From positions 124,001 through 188,000 of the forward strand of contig CANLAE010000002.1 of NCBI GenBank assembly GCA_947488765.1: a stretch of DNA of 64,000 nt, written 5' to 3'. Below are positions 10,120-18,319 of the stretch, piece by piece. Position 1 is the stretch's first letter, and each line of letters begins with the position of its first letter. Source of the DNA: Chitinophagaceae bacterium (GTDB lineage: Bacteria > Bacteroidota > Bacteroidia > Chitinophagales > Chitinophagaceae). Position numbers and translations under genes: made by a program. The notes under the pieces are model-generated. The model was given only the letters and a program-made list of their open reading frames with translations. It was not told where the DNA came from and ran no database searches.

Positions 10120-11013
10120 ATGAAAATTAAATTCAAAATTTATTTGCTAATAATTATCAGCTTTGCCTTTTTGAGTAAAGTAAATGCCCAAGTCAATTGG
10201 AAACAAGCCGGTAAACAAAGTTTTCTGTTTACCAATAATGGCAAATTAAAAAATCCATTGAGAGTATTTTATTACAATCCAGAAGCCAATGGCGACAGTC
10301 TTCCAATTGTAATTTTAATGCATGGTGCAAAAAGAAATCCTTCGGGTTACATGGATGATTTAATTGCTGCAGCCAATGTTTTTCATTGTAAAATAATTGC
10401 TCCGGAATTTGATTCTAAAAATTATCCTGGCGCTGATGGTTATAACTCCGGTAATGTTTACAACAAAAAAGAAAATTATTTCAATGCACCGGAAGCATGG
10501 AGCTTTTCGTTGATTGAACCTTTGTTTGATTATGTGGTAAAAGAATCCAATAGTATTTGTAAAGCCTATTATTTATATGGTCATTCTGCAGGCGGACAAT
10601 TTGTGCATCGCTTTTTAACATTTGTTCCAAATAATCGTGTAATAAAAGCTGCTGCCGCAAATGCAGGCTGGTACACACTTCCATCTTATTCAATCGATTT
10701 TCCTTTTGGATTAAAAAAAGCTGCAGTTCCTGAAAATAATCTTAAAGAAATGTTTCAGAAAAAAGTATTTATATTAGTTGGAGAAGCTGATACTGATACC
10801 ACAAGTCCTGATTTTAATGATAGTCCCCAAGCAAATGAACAAGGCATTAATAGATTTGAAAGAGGACAATTTTATTTTACTAATTGTAAAAACAAAGCTG
10901 CAGAAATGAAAACTAATTTCAATTGGACTCAACTATTCGTACCAAATATTGGACACAACAATAAGGAAATGGGCAAGTTTGCTTTTTCATTATTCTTTAT
11001 GGATATTCATTAA
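10120..11013 (+). CDS. Secreted alpha/beta-hydrolase, PHB-depolymerase-like esterase
   Basis: 297 residues with a signal peptide (ending KVNAQ). The alpha/beta-hydrolase core shows an oxyanion region (VILMHGAKRNPSGY), a nucleophile elbow GHSAGG (about residue 154), an acid candidate in GEADTD (about 223) and a His in IGHNNKEMG near the C-terminus. This order fits LpqC/PHB-depolymerase-type serine esterases. It lies downstream of the SusCD terminator but on the same strand, so it may belong to the same functional locus with its own promoter. The substrate cannot be inferred. Confidence 0.75.
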   Translation: MKIKFKIYLLIIISFAFLSKVNAQVNWKQAGKQSFLFTNNGKLKNPLRVFYYNPEANGDSLPIVILMHGAKRNPSGYMDDLIAAANVFHCKIIAPEFDSKNYPGADGYNSGNVYNKKENYFNAPEAWSFSLIEPLFDYVVKESNSICKAYYLYGHSAGGQFVHRFLTFVPNNRVIKAAAANAGWYTLPSYSIDFPFGLKKAAVPENNLKEMFQKKVFILVGEADTDTTSPDFNDSPQANEQGINRFERGQFYFTNCKNKAAEMKTNFNWTQLFVPNIGHNNKEMGKFAFSLFFMDIH

Positions 11014-11033
11014 ATAATAAAGATTACACAATT

Positions 11034-11063
11034 AAAAATGCCACTGAAATGAGTGGCATTTTT
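11034..11063. terminator. Bidirectional terminator between convergent genes
   Basis: Inverted repeat with AAAAATGCCACT on one arm and AGTGGCATTTTT on the other, with A-run and T-run flanks. It serves the esterase (+) and the TPM-domain gene (-). Confidence 0.8.
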
Positions 11064-11103
11064 AATTCTAAACTTATAAACTAAATAAACTCTAAACTAA
11101 AAT

Positions 11104-11832
11104 CTACCAATCCCCACTAGCTCCACCACCACCGCTGCTTCCACCGCCAAAGCCACCAAAACCGCCGCCACTGCTGCTTCCACCACCACTGCCGCCACTT
11201 AACATACTAGATAAAATCATTGGACCAATCAAACTTCCTCCTCCACCTCTGCTTCCTCTTCCACCAGCCAATAAAATGAAAATAATAATGATAATAATAA
11301 TTCCAAGAATACTGCCATTACCATCCTCTTTTGATTTCCTGCGTTTTACTTTATATTCTCCCGCAGCTGCTTTGCTTAAATTATCTACAGCAGCCGTAAT
11401 ACCACCAATATAATTGCCCTGTTTAAATGCCGGCTTAATATCTCTGTTGATAATATCATTTGCAATCACATCGGGTATTGCACCTTCTAAACCGTATCCT
11501 ACTTCTATTCTGACTTTCCTATCTTGAATTGCAACCAAAAGTAAGATACCATTATTTGTTTTTTTATTGCCTATCCCCCAATCTCTGAATGTTTTTACTG
11601 CAACATCTTCAATCACTTCTCCGTTTAGACTTGGTACAATGAGCACCACAATTTGATTGCTTGTGCTGTCATCCAAGGCAACCAATTTTCTTTCAAGCAT
11701 ATCTGCGTCATACGCATTCAAAACCTGTGCATAGTCATTTACCAAACGCACAGGATTAGGCTTGGGAATACTCTTTTGAGCAAACACACTTACGTGAAGA
11801 ACAACTAAGAAAAGAAGCAATAATTTTTTCAT
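11104..11832 (-). CDS. TPM-domain membrane protein (YgcG family)
   Basis: About 242 residues from the ATG at 11832; the longer reading starts at a TTG and merely adds six residues ahead of the signal peptide. Signal peptide ending VSVFAQ, TPM phosphatase-like domain (NDYAQVLNAYDADMLERKL through VRIEVGYGLEGAIPD), a transmembrane segment (SILGIIIIIIIFILLAGG) and a Gly/Ser-rich tail ending GASGDW. The lumenal TPM domain plus glycine-rich tail is typical of YgcG-type proteins, found beside LemA. The role is not firmly known; in photosynthetic organisms TPM proteins aid photosystem repair. Third gene of a lemA-TPM-TPM operon, 14 bp behind the previous stop. Confidence 0.88.
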   Translation of the reverse strand: MKKLLLLFLVVLHVSVFAQKSIPKPNPVRLVNDYAQVLNAYDADMLERKLVALDDSTSNQIVVLIVPSLNGEVIEDVAVKTFRDWGIGNKKTNNGILLLVAIQDRKVRIEVGYGLEGAIPDVIANDIINRDIKPAFKQGNYIGGITAAVDNLSKAAAGEYKVKRRKSKEDGNGSILGIIIIIIIFILLAGGRGSRGGGGSLIGPMILSSMLSGGSGGGSSSGGGFGGFGGGSSGGGGASGDW

Positions 11833-11846
11833 GAATTTAAATTCTA

Positions 11847-12308
11847 TCAACGACCAAAAACAACCTCATCTGATAGTTCATTGGTGTCGCTTTTTTCATC
11901 ATAAGGAAAATGTTGTTTTAATGCATTTCCAATTTTGATGACTACCTCAGCAATTCCCTGAGCATAATTTTCTTTATTAAAATATTGTAACATGTCTTTT
12001 ACAGCAGTATTCCAAAATTCAACGCCCACTTTTTGATGAATACCCTCATCCCCATAAACAGCAAGTTGCCTGTCTTTTAGCGCAATGTATACCAATACCC
12101 CATTTCGTTGCATTGTTTGGTGCATATTTAAATCACCAAATACTTCGGCTGCTCTATCCAATGCATTCATAAATCTGCACTTCCTTTCTACAAAAACCCT
12201 TACCTCGCCACTAGTACTGCGTTCTGCAGCCTTAATGGCAGAGGCTATGATTTCCCTTTCTGATTCAGAAAAAAAATTATTGGATTTCTTTTTAAATAAT
12301 TGAAACAT
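11847..12308 (-). CDS. TPM-domain protein, second copy
   Basis: 153 residues, no signal peptide or membrane segment, with a single TPM domain (SGEVRVFVERKC, RNGVLVYIALKDRQLAVYGDEGIHQKVG). It starts 9 bp after lemA on the same strand. In Bacteroidota this soluble TPM protein regularly sits between lemA and a membrane TPM protein, suggesting a small membrane-associated complex. Function unproven. Confidence 0.87.
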   Translation of the reverse strand: MFQLFKKKSNNFFSESEREIIASAIKAAERSTSGEVRVFVERKCRFMNALDRAAEVFGDLNMHQTMQRNGVLVYIALKDRQLAVYGDEGIHQKVGVEFWNTAVKDMLQYFNKENYAQGIAEVVIKIGNALKQHFPYDEKSDTNELSDEVVFGR

Positions 12309-12317
12309 TGGTGAAGA

Positions 12318-12911
12318 TTACTTGATATTAAATTGAACATCCGGTGCTTTTTCGCTACCAACATCTGCCTTATAAAACTCTTTGGTTTTAAAGCCAAAGA
12401 ATGAAGCAAAAATATTATTAGGGAAAGTTCTTACTTTCAAATTGTAACCTTCTACAGATCTGTTGTAATCCTGACGGGCAACATTAATTCTGTTTTCAGT
12501 TCCTTCTATTTGAGCTTGAAAATCTTGAAATGCTTTAGTTGTTTTTAAATCAGGATAAGATTCGGCAACCGCCATTAATCTTCCAAATGCGCTTTGCAAT
12601 TGACCTTGAGCAGCCTGGTATTTTGCCAATGTTGCAGGATCATTGATATCAACTTTAATTTGGGTAGCACTTGCACGTGCAGCTAATACATCTTTTAATG
12701 TGCTTTTTTCAAAGTTTGCAGAACCTTCAATTGTCTTAATTACACTGCTATACAAATCTGTACGGCGCTGGTAATTTGTTTCTACATTACTCCATACTTT
12801 TTGTACATCTGTATCCGCTGTAACCAACCCATTGTATTTGGTGCAGGCACAACCACCCAGAAATAATATTAAAGCTCCAATACTAATTAATACCAAATTT
12901 GATGTTTTCAT
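12318..12911 (-). CDS. lemA: LemA family lipoprotein
   Basis: 197 residues. N-terminal lipobox ALILFLGGC places Cys21 as the lipid anchor, followed by the long helical LemA domain with the family signatures VETNYQRRTDLYSSVIKTIEG, LAARASATQIKVD, LMAVAESYPDLKTTKAFQDF and ENRINVARQDYN. LemA proteins are membrane-tethered helical bundles of unclear function. First gene of the operon with the two TPM proteins. Confidence 0.93.
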   Translation of the reverse strand: MKTSNLVLISIGALILFLGGCACTKYNGLVTADTDVQKVWSNVETNYQRRTDLYSSVIKTIEGSANFEKSTLKDVLAARASATQIKVDINDPATLAKYQAAQGQLQSAFGRLMAVAESYPDLKTTKAFQDFQAQIEGTENRINVARQDYNRSVEGYNLKVRTFPNNIFASFFGFKTKEFYKADVGSEKAPDVQFNIK

Positions 12912-13009
12912 CTTTTTGTTTTTTTTGTAATTTACTTATTTTGTTTAAATATTCTCAAATAATGACAAAGGAAATGCCAATCATGTATTTTGTCATTTTA
13001 ACATGGCAA

Positions 13010-13495
13010 CTATTTTGATTCAAAAGAACCGGTTAACTTATTTTTACGAACAGATCCTGCTTTAAAGTATTGACCATTCATTGCAACATAAACTCCATAA
13101 GGTAATGATTGTACAAATGCAATGGCACTTCCCAAATTAAACAATCCATCACTACTGCCAAATTTATAAGGAACCATAGCACCGGTAAGTACAATTGTTT
13201 TATTAGATATTTCGGTTGCCAACATTTCTGCTGTTTCTGTCATCGTATCTGTTCCATGTGTAATAATTATTTTCTCATCATTACAATTGTTGCATTCTTT
13301 AATAATCAACAGTCTGTCTTCATCAGTCATTTCCAAACTGTCAATCATCATTAAAGTCTGAATGTCAATTTGTACTTTACTTCTGCCTAGCTTTAACATT
13401 TCAGGCAAATGTGTTTCTTTAAAAAATAAAGCCCCGTTAAGTTCATTATACTCTTTATCAAAAGTACCACCTGTAACAAATATTTTGATATTCAT
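13010..13495 (-). CDS. Asparaginase-like N-terminal-domain protein (short form)
   Basis: 161 residues covering only the N-terminal asparaginase/glutaminase fold. The family nucleophile motif FVTGGTFDKEY (Thr8 region) and second catalytic loop ITHGTDTMTETA are both present, so the active-site residues of the N-domain are kept. Classical asparaginases have about 330 residues with a second domain that completes the site; here it is absent and the frame ends cleanly, as in a family of stand-alone short homologues in Bacteroidota. It is 44 bp downstream of pgk. Activity uncertain. Confidence 0.75.
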   Translation of the reverse strand: MNIKIFVTGGTFDKEYNELNGALFFKETHLPEMLKLGRSKVQIDIQTLMMIDSLEMTDEDRLLIIKECNNCNDEKIIITHGTDTMTETAEMLATEISNKTIVLTGAMVPYKFGSSDGLFNLGSAIAFVQSLPYGVYVAMNGQYFKAGSVRKNKLTGSFESK

Positions 13496-13539
13496 GATTT
13501 TAATTTTTTATTATAACATGCAATAACCTAATACCACTA

Positions 13540-14739
13540 TTATGCAGTAACAGCTTTAATTCCAGGCAATTCTTTCCCTTCAAAATATTCTAACAATGCG
13601 CCGCCACCAGTGCTTACATAACTTACTTTTTCTGCAAGATGAAATTGGTTAATAGCAGCCACACTATCTCCACCACCAATCAAACTAAATGCTCCGTTTG
13701 TTGTGGCTTCAGCTACTGCAAATGCAATAGACTTTGTGCCATTTTGAAATTTTTCCATCTCAAAAACACCCATCGGACCATTCCATAAAATTGTTTTGGA
13801 TTTTTTAATTACTTCAGAAAAAACACTAACAGCTTTCGGACCAATATCCAAACCCAACCATCCATCCGGAATGTTATCACTTGCTGCAACTTTTGTATTA
13901 GCATCAGCAGAAAATTTGTCTGCAATCACAGAATCTTCGGGCAAATGAATGCTTACATTTTTTGCTTTTGCTTTTTCAAGCAAAGTAATCGCATTAGACA
14001 ATCGATCATCTTCACAAAGTGAGTTACCAATGTTTCCACCCCTTGCTTTCATAAAAGTATATGCCATACCACCACCTATAATAATATCTGTAGCACGCTC
14101 TAATAAGTTTTCAATTATTAAAATCTTATCACTCACTTTGGCACCACCAATAATAGCAGTAAAAGGCTTTTCAGACTTATGCATCACTTTTTCTGCACTG
14201 CTAACTTCAGCTTCCATTAGGTAGCCAAAAAAACGATTTTCAACCGAGAAAAACTTTGCAATTACCGCAGTACTTGCATGTGCTCTGTGAGCAGTTCCAA
14301 AGGCATCATTTACCCACACATCTCCAAGTTGTGATAACTTTTTTGCAAAGGCTTCATCGCCATCTTCTTCTTCTTTATAAAATCTTAAATTTTCTAAGAG
14401 TAATATTTCCCCTGGTTGCAAGTCTTTTGATATTTGTACTGCTTCATCGCCAACACATTCATTAGCAAATAAAACTTTCTTACCACCCAACAAATCACTT
14501 ACATGTTTTATAATATTTTGCAAAGATGATTTTGCTTCCGGACCATCTTTTGGTCTGCCCATATGGCTCATTAAAATAACACTGCCCCCATCTTCTAATA
14601 TTTTTTCTATCGTAGGAATTGCAGCTTTTATTCTAGTATCATCTTTAATTTCAAAAGTTACTTTGTCTAAGGGTACATTAAAATCTACACGTACCAAAGC
14701 TTTCTGATTTGCAAAATTGTGTTGAGAGAATTTACTCAT
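13540..14739 (-). CDS. pgk: Phosphoglycerate kinase
   Basis: 399 residues, full length for the family. Converts 1,3-bisphosphoglycerate and ADP to 3-phosphoglycerate and ATP in glycolysis. Signatures: [11 protein letters not shown] near the N-terminus, [19 protein letters not shown], the hinge/ADP region [16 protein letters not shown] and the C-terminal [12 protein letters not shown] and [14 protein letters not shown]. Confidence 0.98.
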   Translation of the reverse strand: MSKFSQHNFANQKALVRVDFNVPLDKVTFEIKDDTRIKAAIPTIEKILEDGGSVILMSHMGRPKDGPEAKSSLQNIIKHVSDLLGGKKVLFANECVGDEAVQISKDLQPGEILLLENLRFYKEEEDGDEAFAKKLSQLGDVWVNDAFGTAHRAHASTAVIAKFFSVENRFFGYLMEAEVSSAEKVMHKSEKPFTAIIGGAKVSDKILIIENLLERATDIIIGGGMAYTFMKARGGNIGNSLCEDDRLSNAITLLEKAKAKNVSIHLPEDSVIADKFSADANTKVAASDNIPDGWLGLDIGPKAVSVFSEVIKKSKTILWNGPMGVFEMEKFQNGTKSIAFAVAEATTNGAFSLIGGGDSVAAINQFHLAEKVSYVSTGGGALLEYFEGKELPGIKAVTA

Positions 14740-14852
14740 AAATAAAATAGGAATTAATATTGAAAATTAACATTAAAAAGTAAAGAGAAGCAGTAACAAA
14801 AATAATTTAAAAATAATATTATCTATGCTATTTTTTCATAAGCCGGATATCA

Positions 14853-15620
14853 TTACTTATTCACAACATTCATCAAATGATGTCTTCCTTTGAGCATAAA
14901 TTTTTTGCTTTGCTCTATTGCATCCATTACCTGTTCTACAATAATTTCAGCAGGTTGTGTGAAGTCTATTACCATTGGCTCTTTAAATCTTACAGATAAC
15001 AAAGACCCTTTCTTTTTAAAAGCCAGACCTTTTTTATTAAATGCCCGCCAAAATCCGTTAATCACAACAGGAATTACAATCGGCTGATTATTCTTAATGA
15101 TAAACCCTGTTCCTTTTCTTCCTGGCGCAAATGGTTTTGTTGTTCCCTGCGGAAAAGTAATTACCCAACTATTATCCAAAGCTCTTTTAATTTTTCTCGT
15201 ATCACTCGGATCTAAACCTCTTTGTACTTCTTTACCCTCAGCTCGCCAAGTTCTTTTTACAGTTAATGCTCCCGCTAAAATAAAAAAACGACTAATGAAA
15301 CTGCCTTTCATTGTTTCTTCGGCAGCCACATAATATAAGTTGGTTACCGGATTCAATAAATAATATGGAAGCCCCAACTTGTTTTTCTTACGCCATTTTA
15401 CAGCCGCAAAAATGTGAATGAAGGCAATCACATCTGCAAAATATGTTTGATGATTGCTTACAAATAAAACATTGTTATGTGGTAAATTTTCAATATTCTC
15501 TGTGCCCTCAATTTTTATTTTATTGAAAATGGTTAATCCCGGATAAGTAAAAATTCCAACAATTGCATAAATGATGGAACGTATTATTCGTATATGTTTT
15601 AGTTTTTCAACTAAATTCAT
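14853..15620 (-). CDS. Lysophospholipid acyltransferase family protein (PlsC-like)
   Basis: 255 residues with an N-terminal hydrophobic helix (IIRSIIYAIVGIFTYPGLTIF). The acyltransferase HX4D motif is present as NHQTYFAD, and the second block FPQGTTKPF corresponds to the FPEGTR substrate-binding motif with Gln in place of Glu. Likely transfers acyl groups to lysophosphatidate or a related lipid at the inner membrane. Single gene, divergent from the HAD phosphatase gene. Confidence 0.85.
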   Translation of the reverse strand: MNLVEKLKHIRIIRSIIYAIVGIFTYPGLTIFNKIKIEGTENIENLPHNNVLFVSNHQTYFADVIAFIHIFAAVKWRKKNKLGLPYYLLNPVTNLYYVAAEETMKGSFISRFFILAGALTVKRTWRAEGKEVQRGLDPSDTRKIKRALDNSWVITFPQGTTKPFAPGRKGTGFIIKNNQPIVIPVVINGFWRAFNKKGLAFKKKGSLLSVRFKEPMVIDFTQPAEIIVEQVMDAIEQSKKFMLKGRHHLMNVVNK

Positions 15621-15816
15621 GTGTCTAAATTTTAGTACGTAAAGCGCAATATAAAGAAAGTGAATTGATTAATCACGTTTCCTGTTTTCTGACAACAATA
15701 TTACATTGTGGAATTTTATCTTCATTTAAATTCATCAAAACAAAAAGTGCCGATTGATTGAAAATTAAATGCAGTCAATTTAAAAATATATATCAAAGAG
15801 GTTAAGTTGATATAAA

Positions 15817-15824
15817 TATCTTTG
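15817..15824 (+). promoter_or_regulatory. Bacteroidota -7 promoter box for the HAD phosphatase gene
   Basis: TATCTTTG matches TAnnTTTG exactly, 22 bp before the ATG at 15847. No convincing -33 TTTG is seen at the expected spacing. Confidence 0.6.
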
Positions 15825-15846
15825 TCATCATTTTGAACAATACAAT

Positions 15847-16503
15847 ATGAACCTTAACACCGTTATTTTTGATATGGATGGTTTACTAATTGATAGTGAA
15901 CCTTTGTGGAATCAGGCTGCTAATGAAGTTTTTAAACAGTATGGTGTAAGCCTCAGCGAAGAACAATATAAAACCACTACCGGTTTGCGTACCAAAGAAT
16001 TTGTTCAATGGTGGTTCAGACAATTTAACCTTGGTGATGCAGAACTTGCAAATGCTGAAAAGAAAATTGTACACCTTGTTCTGAAAAAAGTAAAAGAAAG
16101 CGGAACAATGATGCCGGGTGTTCACCACATCATCAATTTTTTTCAACAAAAAGGATTTAAAATCGGATTGGCAACATCTTCTCCTATCGAATTGATTGAC
16201 CTTGTAGTTGAGCGTTGTGGCATTCAACAATACATTCAAGTTAAAACATCTGCAGAACATTTACCCTTTGGAAAACCACATCCGCAAGTATATTTAAATT
16301 GTGCCGAAGCATTAGGATCAAATGTTCATGAATGTATTTGCTTCGAAGATTCTTTCAATGGCTTAATTGCTGCAAAATCTGCAAGAATGAGATGTGTTGT
16401 TGTACCACATCATTCTCAAATAAAAGATGAACGCTGGGGAGCAGCGGATTTAAAACTTAGTTCACTGCAAAATTTTGGCGAACTGCACTTTGGTTTGCTG
16501 TAG
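15847..16503 (+). CDS. HAD-IA hydrolase, hexitol/2-deoxyglucose-phosphatase-like
   Basis: 218 residues. HAD motif I FDMDGLLIDSEP (nucleophile Asp9, acid Asp11), motif II LATSSP, the Lys of motif III in LPFGKPHPQVY and motif IV CFEDSFNG. The cap type and DSEPLWNQA resemble HxpB/YniC and beta-phosphoglucomutase-like sugar phosphatases. Soluble, single-gene unit with its own promoter box. Specific substrate not determined. Confidence 0.85.
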   Translation: MNLNTVIFDMDGLLIDSEPLWNQAANEVFKQYGVSLSEEQYKTTTGLRTKEFVQWWFRQFNLGDAELANAEKKIVHLVLKKVKESGTMMPGVHHIINFFQQKGFKIGLATSSPIELIDLVVERCGIQQYIQVKTSAEHLPFGKPHPQVYLNCAEALGSNVHECICFEDSFNGLIAAKSARMRCVVVPHHSQIKDERWGAADLKLSSLQNFGELHFGLL

Positions 16504-16535
16504 TTAAACAACCAGTTATATAGGTACAAAAAAAA

Positions 16536-16558
16536 TCTCACCAATTTTATTGGTGAGA
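16536..16558 (-). terminator. Terminator for the small lipoprotein gene
   Basis: Inverted repeat TCTCACCAA (16536-16544) and TTGGTGAGA (16550-16558), with an A-run to its left that is a T-run on the minus strand. It may also stop the convergent HAD gene. Confidence 0.75.
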
Positions 16559-16600
16559 CCTTCTTGCAAGAAGTTTATTAATCGAATTGATTATTAACTC

Positions 16601-16786
16601 TTATTTTTTAGCAGCTGAATCTACTTTCACAGCAGCTGAATCTACTTTTACAGCAGAAGTGTCAACTTGTGCAGCAGCAGCCATAGAATCTTTCATTTTT
16701 GTAGAGTCAACAGCTTCAGTTTTAGTTTCTGCATTGTTACAAGCAACAAAACCTACGATTGCCATTAATGCTAATACTTTTTTCAT
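16601..16786 (-). CDS. Small Ala/Lys/Asp-rich lipoprotein
   Basis: 61 residues from the ATG at 16786; a longer reading to 16846 adds 20 residues upstream of an obvious lipoprotein signal and runs through the promoter box, so it is rejected. Lipobox GFVAC, then a low-complexity region with direct repeats of the pattern VDSAAVKVDSAA (nearly identical 18-nt units in DNA). Such short repeat-containing lipoproteins are common in Bacteroidota; function unknown. Confidence 0.7.
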   Translation of the reverse strand: MKKVLALMAIVGFVACNNAETKTEAVDSTKMKDSMAAAAQVDTSAVKVDSAAVKVDSAAKK

Positions 16787-16816
16787 TGTATTTGTTTTTT
16801 GGGTTAAAAATTGATG

Positions 16817-16824
16817 CAAAAATA
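16817..16824 (-). promoter_or_regulatory. -7 promoter box for the small lipoprotein
   Basis: On the minus strand TATTTTTG matches TAnnTTTG, 30 bp upstream of the ATG at 16786. Confidence 0.55.
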
Positions 16825-16934
16825 GGCATCTGTTAATATTTTCCAAATTTATTTTATTAGATGCTGCTATTGATATAGCTAAATAATTACAATGTAAAAT
16901 TAAGTCATAGTAAAAAAATTACACAAAACGCTCT

Positions 16935-16942
16935 TAAATTTG
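16935..16942 (+). promoter_or_regulatory. -7 promoter box for surface-protein gene 1
   Basis: TAAATTTG matches TAnnTTTG, 36 bp before the ATG at 16979. Confidence 0.55.
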
Positions 16943-16978
16943 CAAATGCTCTGATTACACCAAACAAAACCAACTACT

Positions 16979-18061
16979 ATGAAAATTACTAAATCAATAA
17001 CTGCTTGTTGCTTTTTACTTCTAATAACCACATCTATGCAGGCTCAGGTCGGAATTGGAACAATTACCCCCAACACATCGGCGCAATTGGATGTAAACAG
17101 CACCACCAAAGGATTTTTGCCTCCACGAATGACAAGATTACAAAGAGACTTGATTAGTACACCTGCTGCAGGATTGGTAGTTTGGTGCAGTAACTGCGGT
17201 ACTAGTGGAGAGCTTCAGGTGTATAATGGTACATCATGGACAAATATGATGGGTGGTGCAGCAAGCACGTCTTTGCCTGTTGTTACAACTACTGCAATTA
17301 GCTCTATTACCTTTTCGGGTGCGTCTGGCGGGGGAAATGTGACAGATAATGGTGGTGCAGCAATTACAACTAGGGGTATTGTATGGAGTACATCTCCCAA
17401 TCCAACTACAGCATTAATGACCAAAACTACAGATGGAACTGGTGTCGGTACTTTTACCAGCTCTATCGGAAGTTTATCACCTGCAACGGTATACTACATA
17501 AGGGCATATGCGACCAATACAACTGGAACAAGCTATGGATCTGAACTAACTTTTACAACCTTAGGTATAGGCAGTAATTATGGAGGGGGTAAAGTGGCGT
17601 ATATTTTTCAATCTGGCGATCTAGGTTTTGTGGCTGGAGAAACACATGGAATGATTGCTTCTAATGATGAATGGACTACACGTTGGGGTTGTAATGCAGT
17701 AACCTTACCTGGGGCTAATGGCACAGGTATAGGTGCCGGAGCTCAAAATACGATTGACATTGTTGGCGGATGTGCAGAATTGGGTATTGCTGCAAGAGTA
17801 TGTGATGATTACTCTATAATTTCAGGTGGTGTTACCTATTCAGATTGGCATCTTCCTAGCATAACAGAGTTACAAAAAATTTTAGCTAATCGATCGGTTA
17901 TTGGCGGATTTAACTCACCTTATATTTTATATTGGAGCTCTTCTCAAAACGGTAGCACTTTTGCTTATTGTGTCCGAACTGACAACCCTGGCCAAAATTA
18001 TGTTACTAATAAGTCTGGAGGTGACTATGGTATTGGCACCAGAGCTGTTCGGTTTTTTTAA
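16979..18061 (+). CDS. Modular surface protein 1: FLPPRMT head, Fn3-like, DUF1566/C-lectin-like tail
   Basis: 360 residues. Signal peptide ending SMQAQ, then a constant N-terminal module shared by all four genes of this island (QVGIGT..P, S.AQLDV, KGFLPPRMT, AGLVVWCSNCGT). Residues ~95-195 form a fibronectin-type repeat (ITTRGIVWSTSPNPTTA, TVYYIRAYATNTTGTSYG) also found in gene 4. The last ~165 residues are a DUF1566 (Lcl C-terminal)-like domain with DWHLPSITELQKI, YWSSSQNG and the terminal GTRAVRFF. The FLPPRM head is widespread in Bacteroidota surface and fibre-like proteins. No T9SS tag. Role probably binding or adhesion, not enzymatic. Confidence 0.72.
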   Translation: MKITKSITACCFLLLITTSMQAQVGIGTITPNTSAQLDVNSTTKGFLPPRMTRLQRDLISTPAAGLVVWCSNCGTSGELQVYNGTSWTNMMGGAASTSLPVVTTTAISSITFSGASGGGNVTDNGGAAITTRGIVWSTSPNPTTALMTKTTDGTGVGTFTSSIGSLSPATVYYIRAYATNTTGTSYGSELTFTTLGIGSNYGGGKVAYIFQSGDLGFVAGETHGMIASNDEWTTRWGCNAVTLPGANGTGIGAGAQNTIDIVGGCAELGIAARVCDDYSIISGGVTYSDWHLPSITELQKILANRSVIGGFNSPYILYWSSSQNGSTFAYCVRTDNPGQNYVTNKSGGDYGIGTRAVRFF

Positions 18062-18123
18062 AAAAATAAATATTTAAAGAAAATATTGATTTGTAAAACA
18101 ATATTGATTTCTAGTTCAATGAA

Positions 18124-18156
18124 AAACGCCCTTCCAAATTTATAGGAAAGGCGTTT
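18124..18156 (+). terminator. Terminator hairpin after surface-protein gene 1
   Basis: AAACGCC (18124-18130) pairs with GGCGTTT (18150-18156), extended inward by TTCC/GGAA with one bulged base. The tag repeat begins at the next base. Confidence 0.75.
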
Positions 18157-18246
18157 GTGCCCTTTGCTAAACTGAGTACCAAAGATATTGTGAGCAATTT
18201 TAGGTCGATTTCAACTTTATTTGAAAATTTACATTAAAATACCCCC
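18157..18246 (+). repeat. Tag repeat copy 1
   Basis: Core GTGCCCTTTGCTAAACTGAG followed by TA (18157-18178). Homology with copy 3 continues for about 90 bp (through GATATTGT, AGCAATTTTAGGTCGATTTC and AAAATACCCC) with few mismatches. It sits directly between the terminator of gene 1 and the promoter of gene 2. Contains an inverted TTGCT...AGCAA around the core. Confidence 0.85.
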
Positions 18247-18274
18247 CACCCAAGAAAAACCAAATAGAACAGCG

Positions 18275-18282
18275 TATCTTCG
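18275..18282 (+). promoter_or_regulatory. Probable -7 box for surface-protein gene 2
   Basis: TATCTTCG, one mismatch to TAnnTTTG, in the same relative place as the exact box upstream of gene 4. Confidence 0.4.
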
Positions 18283-18319
18283 AAATGTGCAATTACTGCA
18301 CGATACAAAACCAATCAAA

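Noticed and set aside
16587-16814. Plus-strand Ala/Thr-rich frame
   Set aside because: Antisense of the repeat-rich small lipoprotein; the lipobox and promoter support the minus strand.
18221-18319. N-terminal extension of surface protein 2
   Set aside because: Extension covers the tag repeat and promoter; signal peptide and paralogue comparison put the start at 18320.
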